Under the pieces are notes generated by a model, which was not told where the DNA came from, ran no database searches, and worked only from the letters and a program-made list of their open reading frames with translations. This document shows positions 1-8,475 of a DNA stretch of 44,227 nucleotides, in pieces. Source of the stretch: Nitrospirota bacterium (GTDB taxonomy: Bacteria > Nitrospirota > Nitrospiria > Nitrospirales > NS-4); contig VBOG01000041.1 in NCBI GenBank assembly GCA_005877815.1, forward strand, positions 1 through 44,227, read 5' to 3'. The position numbers and the translations under genes are program-made. Position 1 is the first letter of the stretch. Each line of letters begins with the position of its first letter.

Positions 1-50
1 AAGACGCAGAACTGAGTCGATCAACGTCAAAACCAAGAAAGGGACCTCGC

Positions 51-359
51 ATGGTTCTGTTGGAGTTCAGCATGTCGCCGCTCGGCAAGGGCGAGAGTGT
101 CGGGAAATTCGTCTCGCGTTCCCTCGATATCGTGGACAAGAGCGGCGTCGCCTATCGGCTCAATCCCATGGGTACGGTGCTGGAAGGGGACTGGGATGAG
201 GTGTTCGGCGTGGTGAAGCAGTGCTATGAACGGATGAAAAAGGACTGCGGGCGGATTTCATGCTCGATCAAGGTGGATTATCGCAAGGGCGCTAAGGGGC
301 GGCTCTATGGAAAAGTGGCGAGCGTGGAGAAGCGCCTGGGAAGGAAACTAAAGACTTGA
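51..359 (+). CDS. MTH1187-family thiamine-binding protein
   Basis: This 102-residue protein looks like the MTH1187/YkoF-type family (PF01910, formerly DUF77), which forms small ferredoxin-like oligomers; some members bind thiamine. Visible family traits are the N-terminal strand VLLEFSMSPLGKGESVGKFV, a central YRLNPMGTVLEGDWDEVF segment and a C-terminal KVASVEKRL, which fit the usual length of about 100 residues. GGGA sits 7 bases before the ATG. No transporter or thi gene is next to it; it converges on mlaD across a 189-bp gap. Family membership is likely; ligand and role are inferred. Confidence 0.75.
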   Translation: MVLLEFSMSPLGKGESVGKFVSRSLDIVDKSGVAYRLNPMGTVLEGDWDEVFGVVKQCYERMKKDCGRISCSIKVDYRKGAKGRLYGKVASVEKRLGRKLKT

Positions 360-548
360 CGGGTCCTGTCGCCGAGTCACGGGGAACCCGTTGCTCTTTG
401 CGCGGGTCCTGCCCCCGCATCTCCCGAACGTGCTCAGATCGTTTCGCCGTCGCAGCCCCGCAGACTCGGCTGTACGCTCTTCCGCTCCGCTCGGGTCCCA
501 TACGGCGTCACCCGCGCGAATGCAACGGGTCATTCCGGTATTCTTCAT
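360..548. other. Hairpin-rich convergent intergenic region
   Basis: This 189-bp gap lies between two converging genes. The short reading frames crossing it do not look like proteins. It contains several short inverted repeats: ACGGG-gaa-CCCGT near 382, a GCGGG/CCCGC pair near 401-418 and CGGGT/ACCCG near 493-516. None is followed by a clear T-run. It may act as a two-way transcription barrier or be a dispersed repeat, but the sequence alone does not decide. Confidence 0.35.
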
Positions 549-1529
549 CTAAAAGACTGAAAACTTAAAGTACTTCGTCGGATTCTTCTTGACGTCGGCC
601 AGCAAGGCCTCCATGTCGTTCAGGATCTTATCAGCCCGCTGATAGAGCGCATCCTGTGTGACGAGTTTCCCCAACGTGCCGTCGCCGCGCTCGATTTTGC
701 CCACCAACGTTTCGCCTTTGCTGGTCAGTCCTTCCAAACGCTGGTACAGCGCCGGATCGCGCGCCAGCCGCCCCAGGCTTCCGTCCGAGCGGTTGAGCTC
801 CGTGCTCAGTTTCTGAAGCTCATCGGCCGCCGCATACGCGCGATCGTAGAACCCACGGTCGGTGAGCAATTTGCCGAGCGAGCCTTCTCCTCGTTCGACC
901 TTGGCCAGTAATACCGTCGTCTGCTCGGACACTTTCTCCACTTTCTGCAGCAGGGTTCGGGTCTGATCGTAGAGCGCAGGGTCGTTCACAAGCTTTCCGG
1001 CGGTGCCGCGTCCTTCCTTGAGGCTCGTGAGAATGCCTTGGAGATCCTTCAAGGTTTGATTCACCGTCAGGAGCGTGGCCGACGCATTGCCGGCGGCGTC
1101 GGTCAAGTCCGCTTCGCTGCGGCCGGTGAGGATGGCCTGCTCAGGCAGGAGAGGCTGCTGCGGGGAACCCGGAAGGATTTCCAAATACTTGTCTCCGAGC
1201 AGGCCCATGGAGCGAATCAGGACGCTGGCATCTCCGTGGAGAAGCGGGCGGACGTCGCGGTTGACGGTGAAGTGCACCGCCACCTTGCCCTGTCCGCCTT
1301 CGATGGCAATGCGTTTGACGTTGCCGACGTCCACGCCGTTCATGCGCACCGGGGCGCCGACCTTCAGCCCCTGGCTGTCGTCGAGGTGCGCGCGGAGCAT
1401 CGCGCGCGGCGTGAAGATTCCCACGCCTTCGTCCAGATTCATGACGGCGACGAGGAGCCCTCCTAGCGCGATCAGGAGCACGAGACCGACCTTGAGCTGG
1501 GACCATCTGTTCTGAGTACGTCGCATCAT
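549..1529 (-). CDS. mlaD: MlaD-family lipid-binding MCE protein
   Basis: Substrate-binding subunit of an Mla-type ABC system, which moves phospholipids between the inner and outer membranes. The 326-residue protein has one N-terminal membrane anchor (about residues 13-31) and an MCE domain (about 40-120) carrying GAPVRMNGVDVGNV and GLLGDKYLEI. The remaining 200 residues are a predicted helical periplasmic extension. That extension holds four copies of a G-x-G-[ST]-x-G-[KR]-L...[DQ]-x-[AG]-[LF]-Y motif at about 173-187, 214-228, 248-262 and 282-296. It is last in the mlaE-mlaF-mlaD operon, 21 bp after mlaF. The fold assignment is firm; the lipid cargo is inferred from the family. Confidence 0.88.
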   Translation of the reverse strand: MMRRTQNRWSQLKVGLVLLIALGGLLVAVMNLDEGVGIFTPRAMLRAHLDDSQGLKVGAPVRMNGVDVGNVKRIAIEGGQGKVAVHFTVNRDVRPLLHGDASVLIRSMGLLGDKYLEILPGSPQQPLLPEQAILTGRSEADLTDAAGNASATLLTVNQTLKDLQGILTSLKEGRGTAGKLVNDPALYDQTRTLLQKVEKVSEQTTVLLAKVERGEGSLGKLLTDRGFYDRAYAAADELQKLSTELNRSDGSLGRLARDPALYQRLEGLTSKGETLVGKIERGDGTLGKLVTQDALYQRADKILNDMEALLADVKKNPTKYFKFSVF

Positions 1530-1550
1530 CGAAGCGGCCCTCCCTGACTG

Positions 1551-2336
1551 TCAGTCGTCGATGACCTGATAGCCGCCGTCCTTGGTAGGAAAACATCGGG
1601 GTGTGGACAGCACGCCACCTGGGGATAGAAAGGCGCGAACGTGTAGATCATCGGAAGCCTTGAGCTCCTCCACCGTGCCGTCGAAGATTTTCTCGCCACG
1701 ATGCAGCATGATGAGGTGGTTGGCCACTCTGTACGCGGTGTCGATATCATGAGTGACCACGACTTGCGTCACGGCTTCCTTCGTATGCAAACGGCAGATC
1801 AACTCGTTGATGATATGGGTATTGATCGGATCCAGACCGGCCGTCGGTTCGTCATACAGAATGACTCGGGGGGTAGAAGCCAAGGCCCTCGCGATGGCGA
1901 CCCGTTTTTTCATGCCGCCGCTCAGTTCCGCCGGCATATGCTCGGAAACATCGTGCAGGCCGACGAAGCGGAGGCTCTCGTCCACCCGCTGGTCGATGAA
2001 TTCATCCGTCTGGAGGCCTTCTTCCCAGAGGCGATAACCCACGTTCTCGCGAACCGTGAGCGAGTCGAACAGAGCGGCCCCTTGGAAGACCAGGGCCATG
2101 GTTCTGCGGACCTGTCCCATCTCACGCTCTCGGAGTCCCACGATGTCTCGTCCGTCGATGACGATCGAGCCGGACTCCGGATGGATGAGACCGAGAAGCA
2201 GGCGGAGGATCGTCGTCTTCCCGCAGCCGCTGGGCCCGAGAATCACGAGCGTCTCGCCGGGCACCACCGTGAAGGACATGTCCGTGAGTACCAGACCCTC
2301 GTCGAAGCGCAATGACACGTGTCTGAAGTCAATCAC
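1551..2336 (-). CDS. mlaF: MlaF-like ABC transporter ATPase
   Basis: ATPase subunit that powers the Mla lipid transporter at the cytoplasmic face of the inner membrane. The 261-residue protein has Walker A GPSGCGKT (34-41), the Q-loop glutamine at 85, the ABC signature LSGGMKKR (138-145), Walker B VILYDE (158-163) and the H-loop histidine at 196. The methionine-lysine signature SGGMKKR is typical of MlaF/Ttg2A rather than of drug exporters. It lies 6 bp after mlaE and 21 bp before mlaD, so the three genes are almost certainly co-transcribed. Confidence 0.92.
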   Translation of the reverse strand: MIDFRHVSLRFDEGLVLTDMSFTVVPGETLVILGPSGCGKTTILRLLLGLIHPESGSIVIDGRDIVGLREREMGQVRRTMALVFQGAALFDSLTVRENVGYRLWEEGLQTDEFIDQRVDESLRFVGLHDVSEHMPAELSGGMKKRVAIARALASTPRVILYDEPTAGLDPINTHIINELICRLHTKEAVTQVVVTHDIDTAYRVANHLIMLHRGEKIFDGTVEELKASDDLHVRAFLSPGGVLSTPRCFPTKDGGYQVIDD

Positions 2337-2342
2337 GCCGGC

Positions 2343-3110
2343 TCATCCCAAAAAGATAAAGAGCTTGGTCATAAAAAAATCGGACATGAGAATCAAAATG
2401 GACGAGGTGACCATGGCTTGCGTCTTCGATCGGCCTACACCGACGGTTCCCCCCTCCGTGTTCAGGCCGGCATAGCATCCTACCATGCAGATGATGAACC
2501 CGAATACGACCGGCTTGATGAGCCCATAGACGAGATCCATCGGGCGCAGGGCTTCGAATGCCCATGTCCAATAGAAGAACGAGTCGATGCTGAGGTAGAA
2601 CCGCGCAATCACGTACCCTCCGAAGATGGCGATCCCGTTCGTGATGACGGTGAGGACCGGCACCATCAGAAGCGTGGCGAGCAAGCGGGTCGTCACCAAT
2701 TTTTTGATCGGATCCGTGCCCTCTGCTCGCAAGGCATCGATCTGCTCGGTCACCTGCATGGACGCCAGCTCGGAGGCGATGCCTGAGCCGACGCGGCCGG
2801 CGATCATCAGGGCGGCCAGCACCGGCCCAAGTTCGCGAACCACGGACGTGCTGATCAATCTCGACACATACGGCACCGCGCCGTAGGGTTGAAGTTGAAT
2901 GGCCCCCTGAAGGGTCAGGACCATCCCGGTAAAGAGTCCGGTCAGGATGAGAATAAAGAGCGATCCGACCCCGATCTGGTCCATGTAGTAGAACGTCTCT
3001 TGGACGTATGTCGGTTTTCGAAAGATGCCCGCAATGGCGATGGCGCAGAGACGGGCGAATTCCTGGACCGTGAAGACATAGCCTTTGAGGCGGTCTTCTA
3101 TGCGCGCCAC
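2343..3110 (-). CDS. mlaE: MlaE-family ABC transporter permease
   Basis: Membrane permease of the Mla lipid-transport complex (MlaE/DUF140 family), 255 residues with about five hydrophobic segments. The family core RELGPVLAALMIAGRVGSG (92-110), followed by ASELASMQVTEQIDAL, is clear. The start is GTG at 3108-3110, which gives the family's normal N-terminus. A good promoter ends about 40 bp upstream, which rules out the longer overlapping frame. This is the first gene of mlaE-mlaF-mlaD. It is separated from the upstream alr by 99 bp. Confidence 0.92.
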   Translation of the reverse strand: MARIEDRLKGYVFTVQEFARLCAIAIAGIFRKPTYVQETFYYMDQIGVGSLFILILTGLFTGMVLTLQGAIQLQPYGAVPYVSRLISTSVVRELGPVLAALMIAGRVGSGIASELASMQVTEQIDALRAEGTDPIKKLVTTRLLATLLMVPVLTVITNGIAIFGGYVIARFYLSIDSFFYWTWAFEALRPMDLVYGLIKPVVFGFIICMVGCYAGLNTEGGTVGVGRSKTQAMVTSSILILMSDFFMTKLFIFLG

Positions 3111-3148
3111 TCGTGGAGCATCCTGGGTTCTTGGCCGGAAAGTTGCGT

Positions 3149-3177
3149 ACTATACTGGGTTTTACGGGGACCGGCAA
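3149..3177 (-). promoter_or_regulatory. Sigma70-type promoter for mlaEFD
   Basis: On the minus strand, -35 TTGCCG (3172-3177) and -10 TATAGT (3149-3154) are separated by exactly 17 bp. The predicted start of transcription is near 3142, about 32 bp before the mlaE GTG. This lets mlaEFD be expressed independently of the ribosomal-protein cluster upstream. Confidence 0.65.
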
Positions 3178-3209
3178 GCGCCCTCTGAGCCGGCCCGAGA
3201 GGCGGGGGG

Positions 3210-4313
3210 TCAGTCTTCGCGATAGACTCGTACGACACGGCGGCCGATGCCGCTTAGGACTTCATAGCTGATGGTATTCAGGCAGGCGGCAAGATCGTCT
3301 GCGGTGATTGTCGCTGTGCCCTGCCGTCCCAGGAGGACCACCTCATCGCCGGGATGGACCGGAGGATGGTCGGTGACATCCACCATCGTCAAATCCATGC
3401 AGACGCGTCCGACGACGGGCGCCGGTTGTCCGCCGATGAGCACGCGGCCGCAGTTCGAGAGCGCGCGATGATAGCCGTCCGCATAGCCGACAGGGAGAAT
3501 CGCCAATTTGGTGGGGCGGGCAGTCACGAATGTCCCGCCATAGCTGACGGGTTGGCCGGCCCCGACCGCTTTGATTTGCACGACGCGCGTTTTCCAGGCA
3601 AGGACCGGATGGAGATCCGGAGTGCACAGCTGGCTGGGGCTGTATCCATAGAGCATCAGTCCGGGGCGTACCATGTCGAAGTGGCTTCCGGAAAAGCGGA
3701 GGATGCCGGCGCTGTTGGCGACATGGGCGATTGGAACGGAGGTCCCGAGGAGCTTGAGGTCGTCGAGCAGCTCGCGGAACATCTTCAGCTGTCGTTCCGT
3801 CGCATCGGTATCCTCGTCGTCCGCCGATGCGAGGTGACTCATCACACCCTCCAGATGCAGCGCACGGGGCCAAACGGACCCGAACAGTTCACGCACTTCC
3901 TCGGGCGACAGGCCGAGACGCCGCATGCCGGTATCGACCTTGAGGTGGACGGGGAGCGGCGCGGATCGCTGGTTGACGGCAGACGCCAGGGCGCGCACCG
4001 CGTCGAGCGATGGCAGCACGGGCGTCAGATGGTGTTCGAGCAGGTTGGGGAGTTCTTCAGGAAAGACGCCGCCCATGACTAGGACCGGCGCGTTGATGCC
4101 GGCCTCGCGCAGTTCCATCCCCTCGGCGACCGTGGCCACACCAAGGCGACGCACGCCGGCGGCGAGGAGAGTCTTCGACACGTGGATGGCGCCATGCCCG
4201 TAGGCGTTGGCTTTCACCACAGCCAGAACGGCGGCCGTCCCGACGCGATGCATGACTTCAGTGAGATTGTGGCGGAGGGCGGACAGGTGGATCTCGGCGA
4301 CGGTGGGACTCAA
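3210..4313 (-). CDS. alr: Alanine racemase
   Basis: PLP-dependent enzyme that converts L-alanine to D-alanine for peptidoglycan. The 367-residue protein has the PLP-lysine motif VVKANAYGHG (Lys34) and the second catalytic base in PVSYGGT (Tyr258), followed by LPVGYADGY. Its length is normal. It starts with TTG, which overlaps the frr stop in a TTGA tetranucleotide (4310-4313); translational coupling to frr is therefore likely. It closes the rpsB-tsf-pyrH-frr-alr run. Confidence 0.95.
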   Translation of the reverse strand: MSPTVAEIHLSALRHNLTEVMHRVGTAAVLAVVKANAYGHGAIHVSKTLLAAGVRRLGVATVAEGMELREAGINAPVLVMGGVFPEELPNLLEHHLTPVLPSLDAVRALASAVNQRSAPLPVHLKVDTGMRRLGLSPEEVRELFGSVWPRALHLEGVMSHLASADDEDTDATERQLKMFRELLDDLKLLGTSVPIAHVANSAGILRFSGSHFDMVRPGLMLYGYSPSQLCTPDLHPVLAWKTRVVQIKAVGAGQPVSYGGTFVTARPTKLAILPVGYADGYHRALSNCGRVLIGGQPAPVVGRVCMDLTMVDVTDHPPVHPGDEVVLLGRQGTATITADDLAACLNTISYEVLSGIGRRVVRVYRED

Positions 4314-4867
4314 ATTTCGGTGATCTCCGCCTCCTTTTTCTTCAGGACGTCATCCACCTTCTGAATATAGCCGTCGGTCAGCTTTTGGATCTCGTCGTGT
4401 GATTTCTTTGCCTCATCCTCGGTGACCTTCGAATCCTTCTGAAGTTTTTTCACTTCGTCGAGCACGTCTCGGCGGATGTTGCGGATATGGACGCGCACCT
4501 CCTCCGCGAGGCGTTTCGCGATCTTCGCCAAATCCTTTCGTCGCTCCTCGGTCAGCGGGGGAAGCGGCAACCGGATGACCTTCCCGTCCGAGGCAGGTGT
4601 CAGACCCAGGTCAGAGGCCATGATGGCTTTTTCGATGTCCTTGAGGAGACGGGGTTCGAAAGGCTGAACCGTAATCAGGCGACTTTCGGGCGTGGCCAAT
4701 GTGGCGACTTGCTTGAGCGGGGTGGGCGTGCCGTAATAATCCACCTTGATCTGGTCCAGCAGGGAAACGGACGCACGGCCGGTCCGCAGTCCCGTGAATT
4801 CATGACGCAGGTGTTCGAGCTGCCCCTCCATTTTCTCGGTGGCCTTTCTTTTCAGTGCTTCCCGCAT
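4310..4867 (-). CDS. frr: Ribosome recycling factor
   Basis: RRF splits post-termination ribosomes together with EF-G. The 185-residue protein has the family's typical length and sequence: LRTGRAS near residue 27, YYGTPTPLKQVA, the SDLGLTP segment, RLPLPPLTEERRK and a charged C-terminal helix. It lies 20 bp after pyrH in the conserved order rpsB-tsf-pyrH-frr. Its stop overlaps the alr start by 4 bp. Confidence 0.97.
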   Translation of the reverse strand: MREALKRKATEKMEGQLEHLRHEFTGLRTGRASVSLLDQIKVDYYGTPTPLKQVATLATPESRLITVQPFEPRLLKDIEKAIMASDLGLTPASDGKVIRLPLPPLTEERRKDLAKIAKRLAEEVRVHIRNIRRDVLDEVKKLQKDSKVTEDEAKKSHDEIQKLTDGYIQKVDDVLKKKEAEITEI

Positions 4868-4887
4868 GGCTCACCCGTGGTGGGCGG

Positions 4888-5619
4888 TTATGCCTGGCCG
4901 ACTTCGTCCCGAACCAATGTTCCGAGGTGCTCGCCCTGCACGACGCGCTTGATGTTGCCCTTCTCCTTCACGTTGAACACGATGATCGGAAGATTATGAT
5001 CCATGCACAGGGACAGCGCGGTCGAGTCCATCACCTTCAATTTTTTATCCAGGACGGACAGGAAGGGCAACCGGTCGAACTTTTTGGCGTTCGGGTTCTT
5101 CATCGGATCGTCGTCGTAGATGCCGGCGACCTTGGTGCCTTTGAGGATGACTTCGGCCCCGATTTCCATGCCCCGCAGAGCGGCGGCGGTATCGGTCGAG
5201 AAGTAGGGATTGCCGGTGCCGGCGGCAAAAATGACGACCCGTTTTTTCTCGAGATGGCGGATCGCCCGGCGCCGGATATAGCCTTCGGCGAGTTGCCGCA
5301 TTTCGATCGCCGATTGGATGCGGGTCGCAGCGCCTTGTTTTTCGAGGGCGTTCTGAAGCGCCAAGGCATTCAGCATCGTCGCCAGCATGCCCATATAGTC
5401 GGCGGAGGCGCGTTCCATACCGCTGTCCGCGGCGTTGATCCCACGAAAAATGTTCCCGCCGCCGATCACGATGGCCACCTCCACGCCCATGGTGACGACC
5501 TCGGCAATTTCCTTCGCCATGTACTCGATCATCCGCGGGTCAATGCCGAACGGTTGCTCTCCGGCAAGGACTTCTCCGCTGATTTTGAGGATCACCCGCT
5601 TGTAGGCCGGGCGGCTCAT
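4888..5619 (-). CDS. pyrH: Uridylate kinase
   Basis: UMP kinase of the bacterial amino-acid-kinase fold phosphorylates UMP to UDP in pyrimidine synthesis. The 243-residue protein shows the N-terminal [11 protein letters not shown], the phosphate-binding GGGNIFRG (about 53-60), the [16 protein letters not shown] helix, [19 protein letters not shown] and the C-terminal [11 protein letters not shown]. Its ATG overlaps the tsf stop by 4 bp (5616-5619), which suggests translational coupling. Confidence 0.97.
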   Translation of the reverse strand: MSRPAYKRVILKISGEVLAGEQPFGIDPRMIEYMAKEIAEVVTMGVEVAIVIGGGNIFRGINAADSGMERASADYMGMLATMLNALALQNALEKQGAATRIQSAIEMRQLAEGYIRRRAIRHLEKKRVVIFAAGTGNPYFSTDTAAALRGMEIGAEVILKGTKVAGIYDDDPMKNPNAKKFDRLPFLSVLDKKLKVMDSTALSLCMDHNLPIIVFNVKEKGNIKRVVQGEHLGTLVRDEVGQA

Positions 5620-6215
5620 TCCTCTTCGCCGAGTTGATACCTGGTGAACCGACGCACGCCGATATTCTCTCCGATGGTGGCAATTTTCTGCGTCAGGATA
5701 TCGGCGACCTTGAGGTTGGGATCCTTGATGAACGACTGTTCCAGCAAGCAGGAATCCTGGTAAAACTTCTCCAGTTTCCCGGCGGCAATCTTTTCCCAGG
5801 AAGCTGGCGGTTTGCCCATCTCCTTGGCTTGCGCGCGGTAGATCTCGAGTTCTTTCTCGACGACCTCTTTGGGGACGTCCTCGCGCCGGACATAGGAGGG
5901 TTTGGAGGCGGCAATTTGCAACGTGAGGTTCCGGACGAGCGCCTGGAACTCTTCGTTCCGCGCGACGAAGTCAGTCTCGCAATTGACCTCGACCAACACG
6001 CCGATCTTGTTCCCGGCATGAATATATGACGCGATGACGCCTTCATTCGTCACGCGCCCCATCTTCTTGCCCGCTGAGGCCAGGCCTTTTTGTCTCAGCC
6101 AGTCGACCGCCTTGCCGATGTCGTCGCCGCTCTCCACCAGGGCCTGTTTGCAGTCCATGATGCCGGCGCCGGTTTTCTGCCGAAGTTCCTTGACCCGCCC
6201 ACTATCGCCTGCCAT
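5616..6215 (-). CDS. tsf: Elongation factor Ts
   Basis: EF-Ts recharges EF-Tu by exchanging GDP for GTP. The N-terminal domain with [16 protein letters not shown] and [14 protein letters not shown] is clear, followed by the core [16 protein letters not shown]. At 199 residues this is the shorter EF-Ts form with a single compact core rather than the roughly 280-residue enterobacterial type. It ends in [10 protein letters not shown]. It lies 35 bp after rpsB and overlaps pyrH by 4 bp. Confidence 0.96.
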   Translation of the reverse strand: MAGDSGRVKELRQKTGAGIMDCKQALVESGDDIGKAVDWLRQKGLASAGKKMGRVTNEGVIASYIHAGNKIGVLVEVNCETDFVARNEEFQALVRNLTLQIAASKPSYVRREDVPKEVVEKELEIYRAQAKEMGKPPASWEKIAAGKLEKFYQDSCLLEQSFIKDPNLKVADILTQKIATIGENIGVRRFTRYQLGEEE

Positions 6216-6250
6216 ACCGGTTGCGCTCCTTAAAATTACAAAACGTTAGG

Positions 6251-7021
6251 CTATGACACCCCGGCTGCCGCGGTCTGCACATCCCGCATCTCGGCGGTCG
6301 TCATGCTGCCGGGCTTGTCCTCCTCGGCTCGTTGTGACCGTAAGTGCAAGCCTTCGACAGCGGCGTCGGCGATCTTGGAGGTGATGAGTTTGATCGAACG
6401 GATGGCGTCGTCGTTCCCGGGGATCAGGTATTCGATGCCGTCGGGGTCGCAGTTGGTGTCGAGAATCCCGACGATGGGGATACCGAGTCGCGAGGCTTCC
6501 AGGATGGAGAGACGGTCTCCGCGGGTGTCCGCGACGAAGATGCATCCGGGCAGGCTATTCATGCCTTTAATGCCCCCGAGGGAGCACTCGAGCCGAATGC
6601 GTTCCTTCTCGAGTTGTGCGACTTCCTTCTTGGGCAGGCGATCGAACGTGCCGTCCACGGCGGACGATTCGATTTTTCGCAGTTTGTCGATGCTTTTGCG
6701 GATCGTATTGAAATTTGTCAGCATGCCGCCGAGCCAGCGTTCCGAAACATAAAACATCTGGCAGCGTTTCGCCTCTTCCTCGACGATCTCTCGCGCCTGC
6801 CGTTTCGTGCCGACGAACAGCACCGACTCGCCTTGGGCGACGGTCTGTCGGACGAAGTCATACGCGGCCTCGAAGCGCGCGAGCGTCTGCTGCAAATCGA
6901 TGATATAAATGCCGTTGCGCTCGCCGAAGATATAGCGTTTCATCTTCGGATTCCAGCGATTGGCTTGATGGCCAAAATGCACGCCGGATTCCAACAGTTC
7001 CTTGATCGTGATCGCCCCCAT
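6251..7021 (-). CDS. rpsB: 30S ribosomal protein uS2
   Basis: Small-subunit ribosomal protein S2, 256 residues from the chosen start. Family motifs include [20 protein letters not shown] at the N-terminus, then [27 protein letters not shown]-unrelated downstream GCIFVADT and [16 protein letters not shown]. The start is the ATG at 7019-7021, preceded by a GGGGGTGAG ribosome-binding site. A possible 10-residue upstream extension to 7051 has no such site and is not part of the family. It is first in the rpsB-tsf-pyrH-frr-alr cluster. Confidence 0.96.
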   Translation of the reverse strand: MGAITIKELLESGVHFGHQANRWNPKMKRYIFGERNGIYIIDLQQTLARFEAAYDFVRQTVAQGESVLFVGTKRQAREIVEEEAKRCQMFYVSERWLGGMLTNFNTIRKSIDKLRKIESSAVDGTFDRLPKKEVAQLEKERIRLECSLGGIKGMNSLPGCIFVADTRGDRLSILEASRLGIPIVGILDTNCDPDGIEYLIPGNDDAIRSIKLITSKIADAAVEGLHLRSQRAEEDKPGSMTTAEMRDVQTAAAGVS

Positions 7022-7246
7022 ACCCTCACCCCCTTTCGTTCGCCGGCGCACCCGTCATCGTGAAGACGGGAGGAATGGTCAGTTCCTTAGGCGTCGACAC
7101 TTGTCCGCGCGAGGCGGACGCCGTGAGATTGTCCTAATTTCCCGCTGTTAGAAGTGTTGCGGGCTGGAAGGCCTGTCTCCTTTTGAGACTGGCACAACCT
7201 TGAAAAGGTAGCATCCCAGACAAGAATTTGGCAAGACAAATGTTCG
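7022..7246 (-). other. rpsB leader and promoter region
   Basis: This 225-bp gap between argJ and rpsB holds a candidate promoter (7205-7234) and about 175 bases of untranslated leader on the minus strand. Long rpsB leaders are often sites of S2 autoregulation in bacteria, but I could not recognise a defined regulatory fold here. Confidence 0.4.
7205..7234 (-). promoter_or_regulatory. Candidate promoter for rpsB operon
   Basis: On the minus strand, TTGCCA (7229-7234) is followed after 18 bp by TACCTT (7205-7210). TG lies one base before the -10, giving an extended -10 (TGCTACCTT). The -10 itself matches consensus only in part. Its location, just after argJ and ahead of the ribosomal cluster, makes it plausible. 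Confidence 0.4.
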
Positions 7247-8452
7247 TCAGGATCGGTAGGAGGCGTTGATTTTGATATAGTCCATCGAGAGATCCATCGT
7301 CCAGACTTGCGCCTTTCCGGTTCCCAGACCCAGGTCTACCGTAAGACCGAACTCGCGTTGCTTGAGGATCACCCCGGCATGGTCTTCCGCCGATGGCCCG
7401 AGCCCGAGTCCGCGGCGCACCACCGGCACATTGCCATAGGTAATGCCGATGCGCTCCTGATTGATCCGTACGCCTGCCCGTCCGATGGCGGCCATGATGC
7501 GGCCCCAATTGGCGTCCTGCCCGAACCAGGCGGTTTTTACAAGATTCGAATTGGCGATGGTCTGGGCAACCTTTAGCGCGTCCGATTCCGTTCGCGCGCC
7601 TTTGACCACAAGCTCCACATACTTTGTGGCGCCCTCGCCATCCCAGGCGATCATCTTCGCCAGCTCACGACACACATGATCCAGCAGACCCTGAAAGCGT
7701 CGAGCATCGGGACCGCCGGGAGAGAGGGGACGGTTTCCGGCGAGCCCATTCGCAAGGCAGATGGCCATGTCGTTGGTACTGGTGTCACCGTCTACGGGCA
7801 ACCGGTTGAAGGACTGGTTGGTTGCTCGGCGCAAGGCCTTCTGAAGCTGTGTGCGTGACAACTTCGCGTCCGTTGCGACATAGGCCAGCATCGTCGCCAT
7901 ATCGGGATGGATCATCCCGGAACCTTTGGCGATGCCGCCTACGGTCACGGGACGTCCTCCGATCGTCGCGCGCGCAGCGCTCATCTTGACGGTCGTATCG
8001 GTGGTCATGATGGCGCGCGCGGCATCCTCGCCTCCATCCGAATGAAGACGGGCCGCCAATGCAGGGATAGCGGCTCGAAGTCGCTCCATCGGAAGCGGTT
8101 TGCCGATGACTCCGGTGGACCCGATCAACACATCCTCGGGGGAGAGTCCCAACGCGCGTGCCGTCAGTGCCGCCATTTCGACGGCGTCCCGGTATCCCCG
8201 CCGGCCTGTGCAGGCATTGGCGTTGCCGCTGTTGGCGAGAATGGCCCGGCTCTTGCCGCGGCGCAGCCGCCGCTGATCCAGCAGAACCGGCGCCGCCGGC
8301 ACCTGGTTGGTAGTGAAGACGCCGGCGGCGACGGCGTCGCACTCCGACACGATCAACGCCAAGTCCAGGACATCCGTTTTTTTGATGCCTGCGGCAATTC
8401 CGGCCGCCCGGATTCCAGGGACGGCCGTAATTCCTCCGGTCAGTATGTGCAT
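7247..8452 (-). CDS. argJ: Bifunctional ornithine acetyltransferase / N-acetylglutamate synthase
   Basis: ArgJ transfers the acetyl group from N-acetylornithine to glutamate, recycling acetyl in arginine synthesis. Many members also use acetyl-CoA. The 401-residue proenzyme has the self-cleavage site KGSGMIHPDMATML; the N-terminal nucleophile of the beta chain would be Thr187. ANSGNANACTG and GSTGVIGKPLPM are also family hallmarks. It lies 23 bp after argC, so argC-argJ is an operon. Whether it is mono- or bifunctional cannot be told from this sequence. Confidence 0.95.
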   Translation of the reverse strand: MHILTGGITAVPGIRAAGIAAGIKKTDVLDLALIVSECDAVAAGVFTTNQVPAAPVLLDQRRLRRGKSRAILANSGNANACTGRRGYRDAVEMAALTARALGLSPEDVLIGSTGVIGKPLPMERLRAAIPALAARLHSDGGEDAARAIMTTDTTVKMSAARATIGGRPVTVGGIAKGSGMIHPDMATMLAYVATDAKLSRTQLQKALRRATNQSFNRLPVDGDTSTNDMAICLANGLAGNRPLSPGGPDARRFQGLLDHVCRELAKMIAWDGEGATKYVELVVKGARTESDALKVAQTIANSNLVKTAWFGQDANWGRIMAAIGRAGVRINQERIGITYGNVPVVRRGLGLGPSAEDHAGVILKQREFGLTVDLGLGTGKAQVWTMDLSMDYIKINASYRS

Positions 8453-8475
8453 CGCGTCATATGAATGAGTGACGA

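Noticed and set aside
356-568. Short plus- and minus-strand reading frames after the MTH1187-family gene
   Set aside because: Their composition is Arg/Pro/Ser-rich as expected of chance frames in GC-rich DNA. No ribosome-binding site or family motif was found.
2329-3177. 282-codon minus-strand frame overlapping mlaE
   Set aside because: It is an Arg/His-rich shadow in another frame, and its start lies over the mlaE promoter. The MlaE family sequence is in the 2343-3110 frame.
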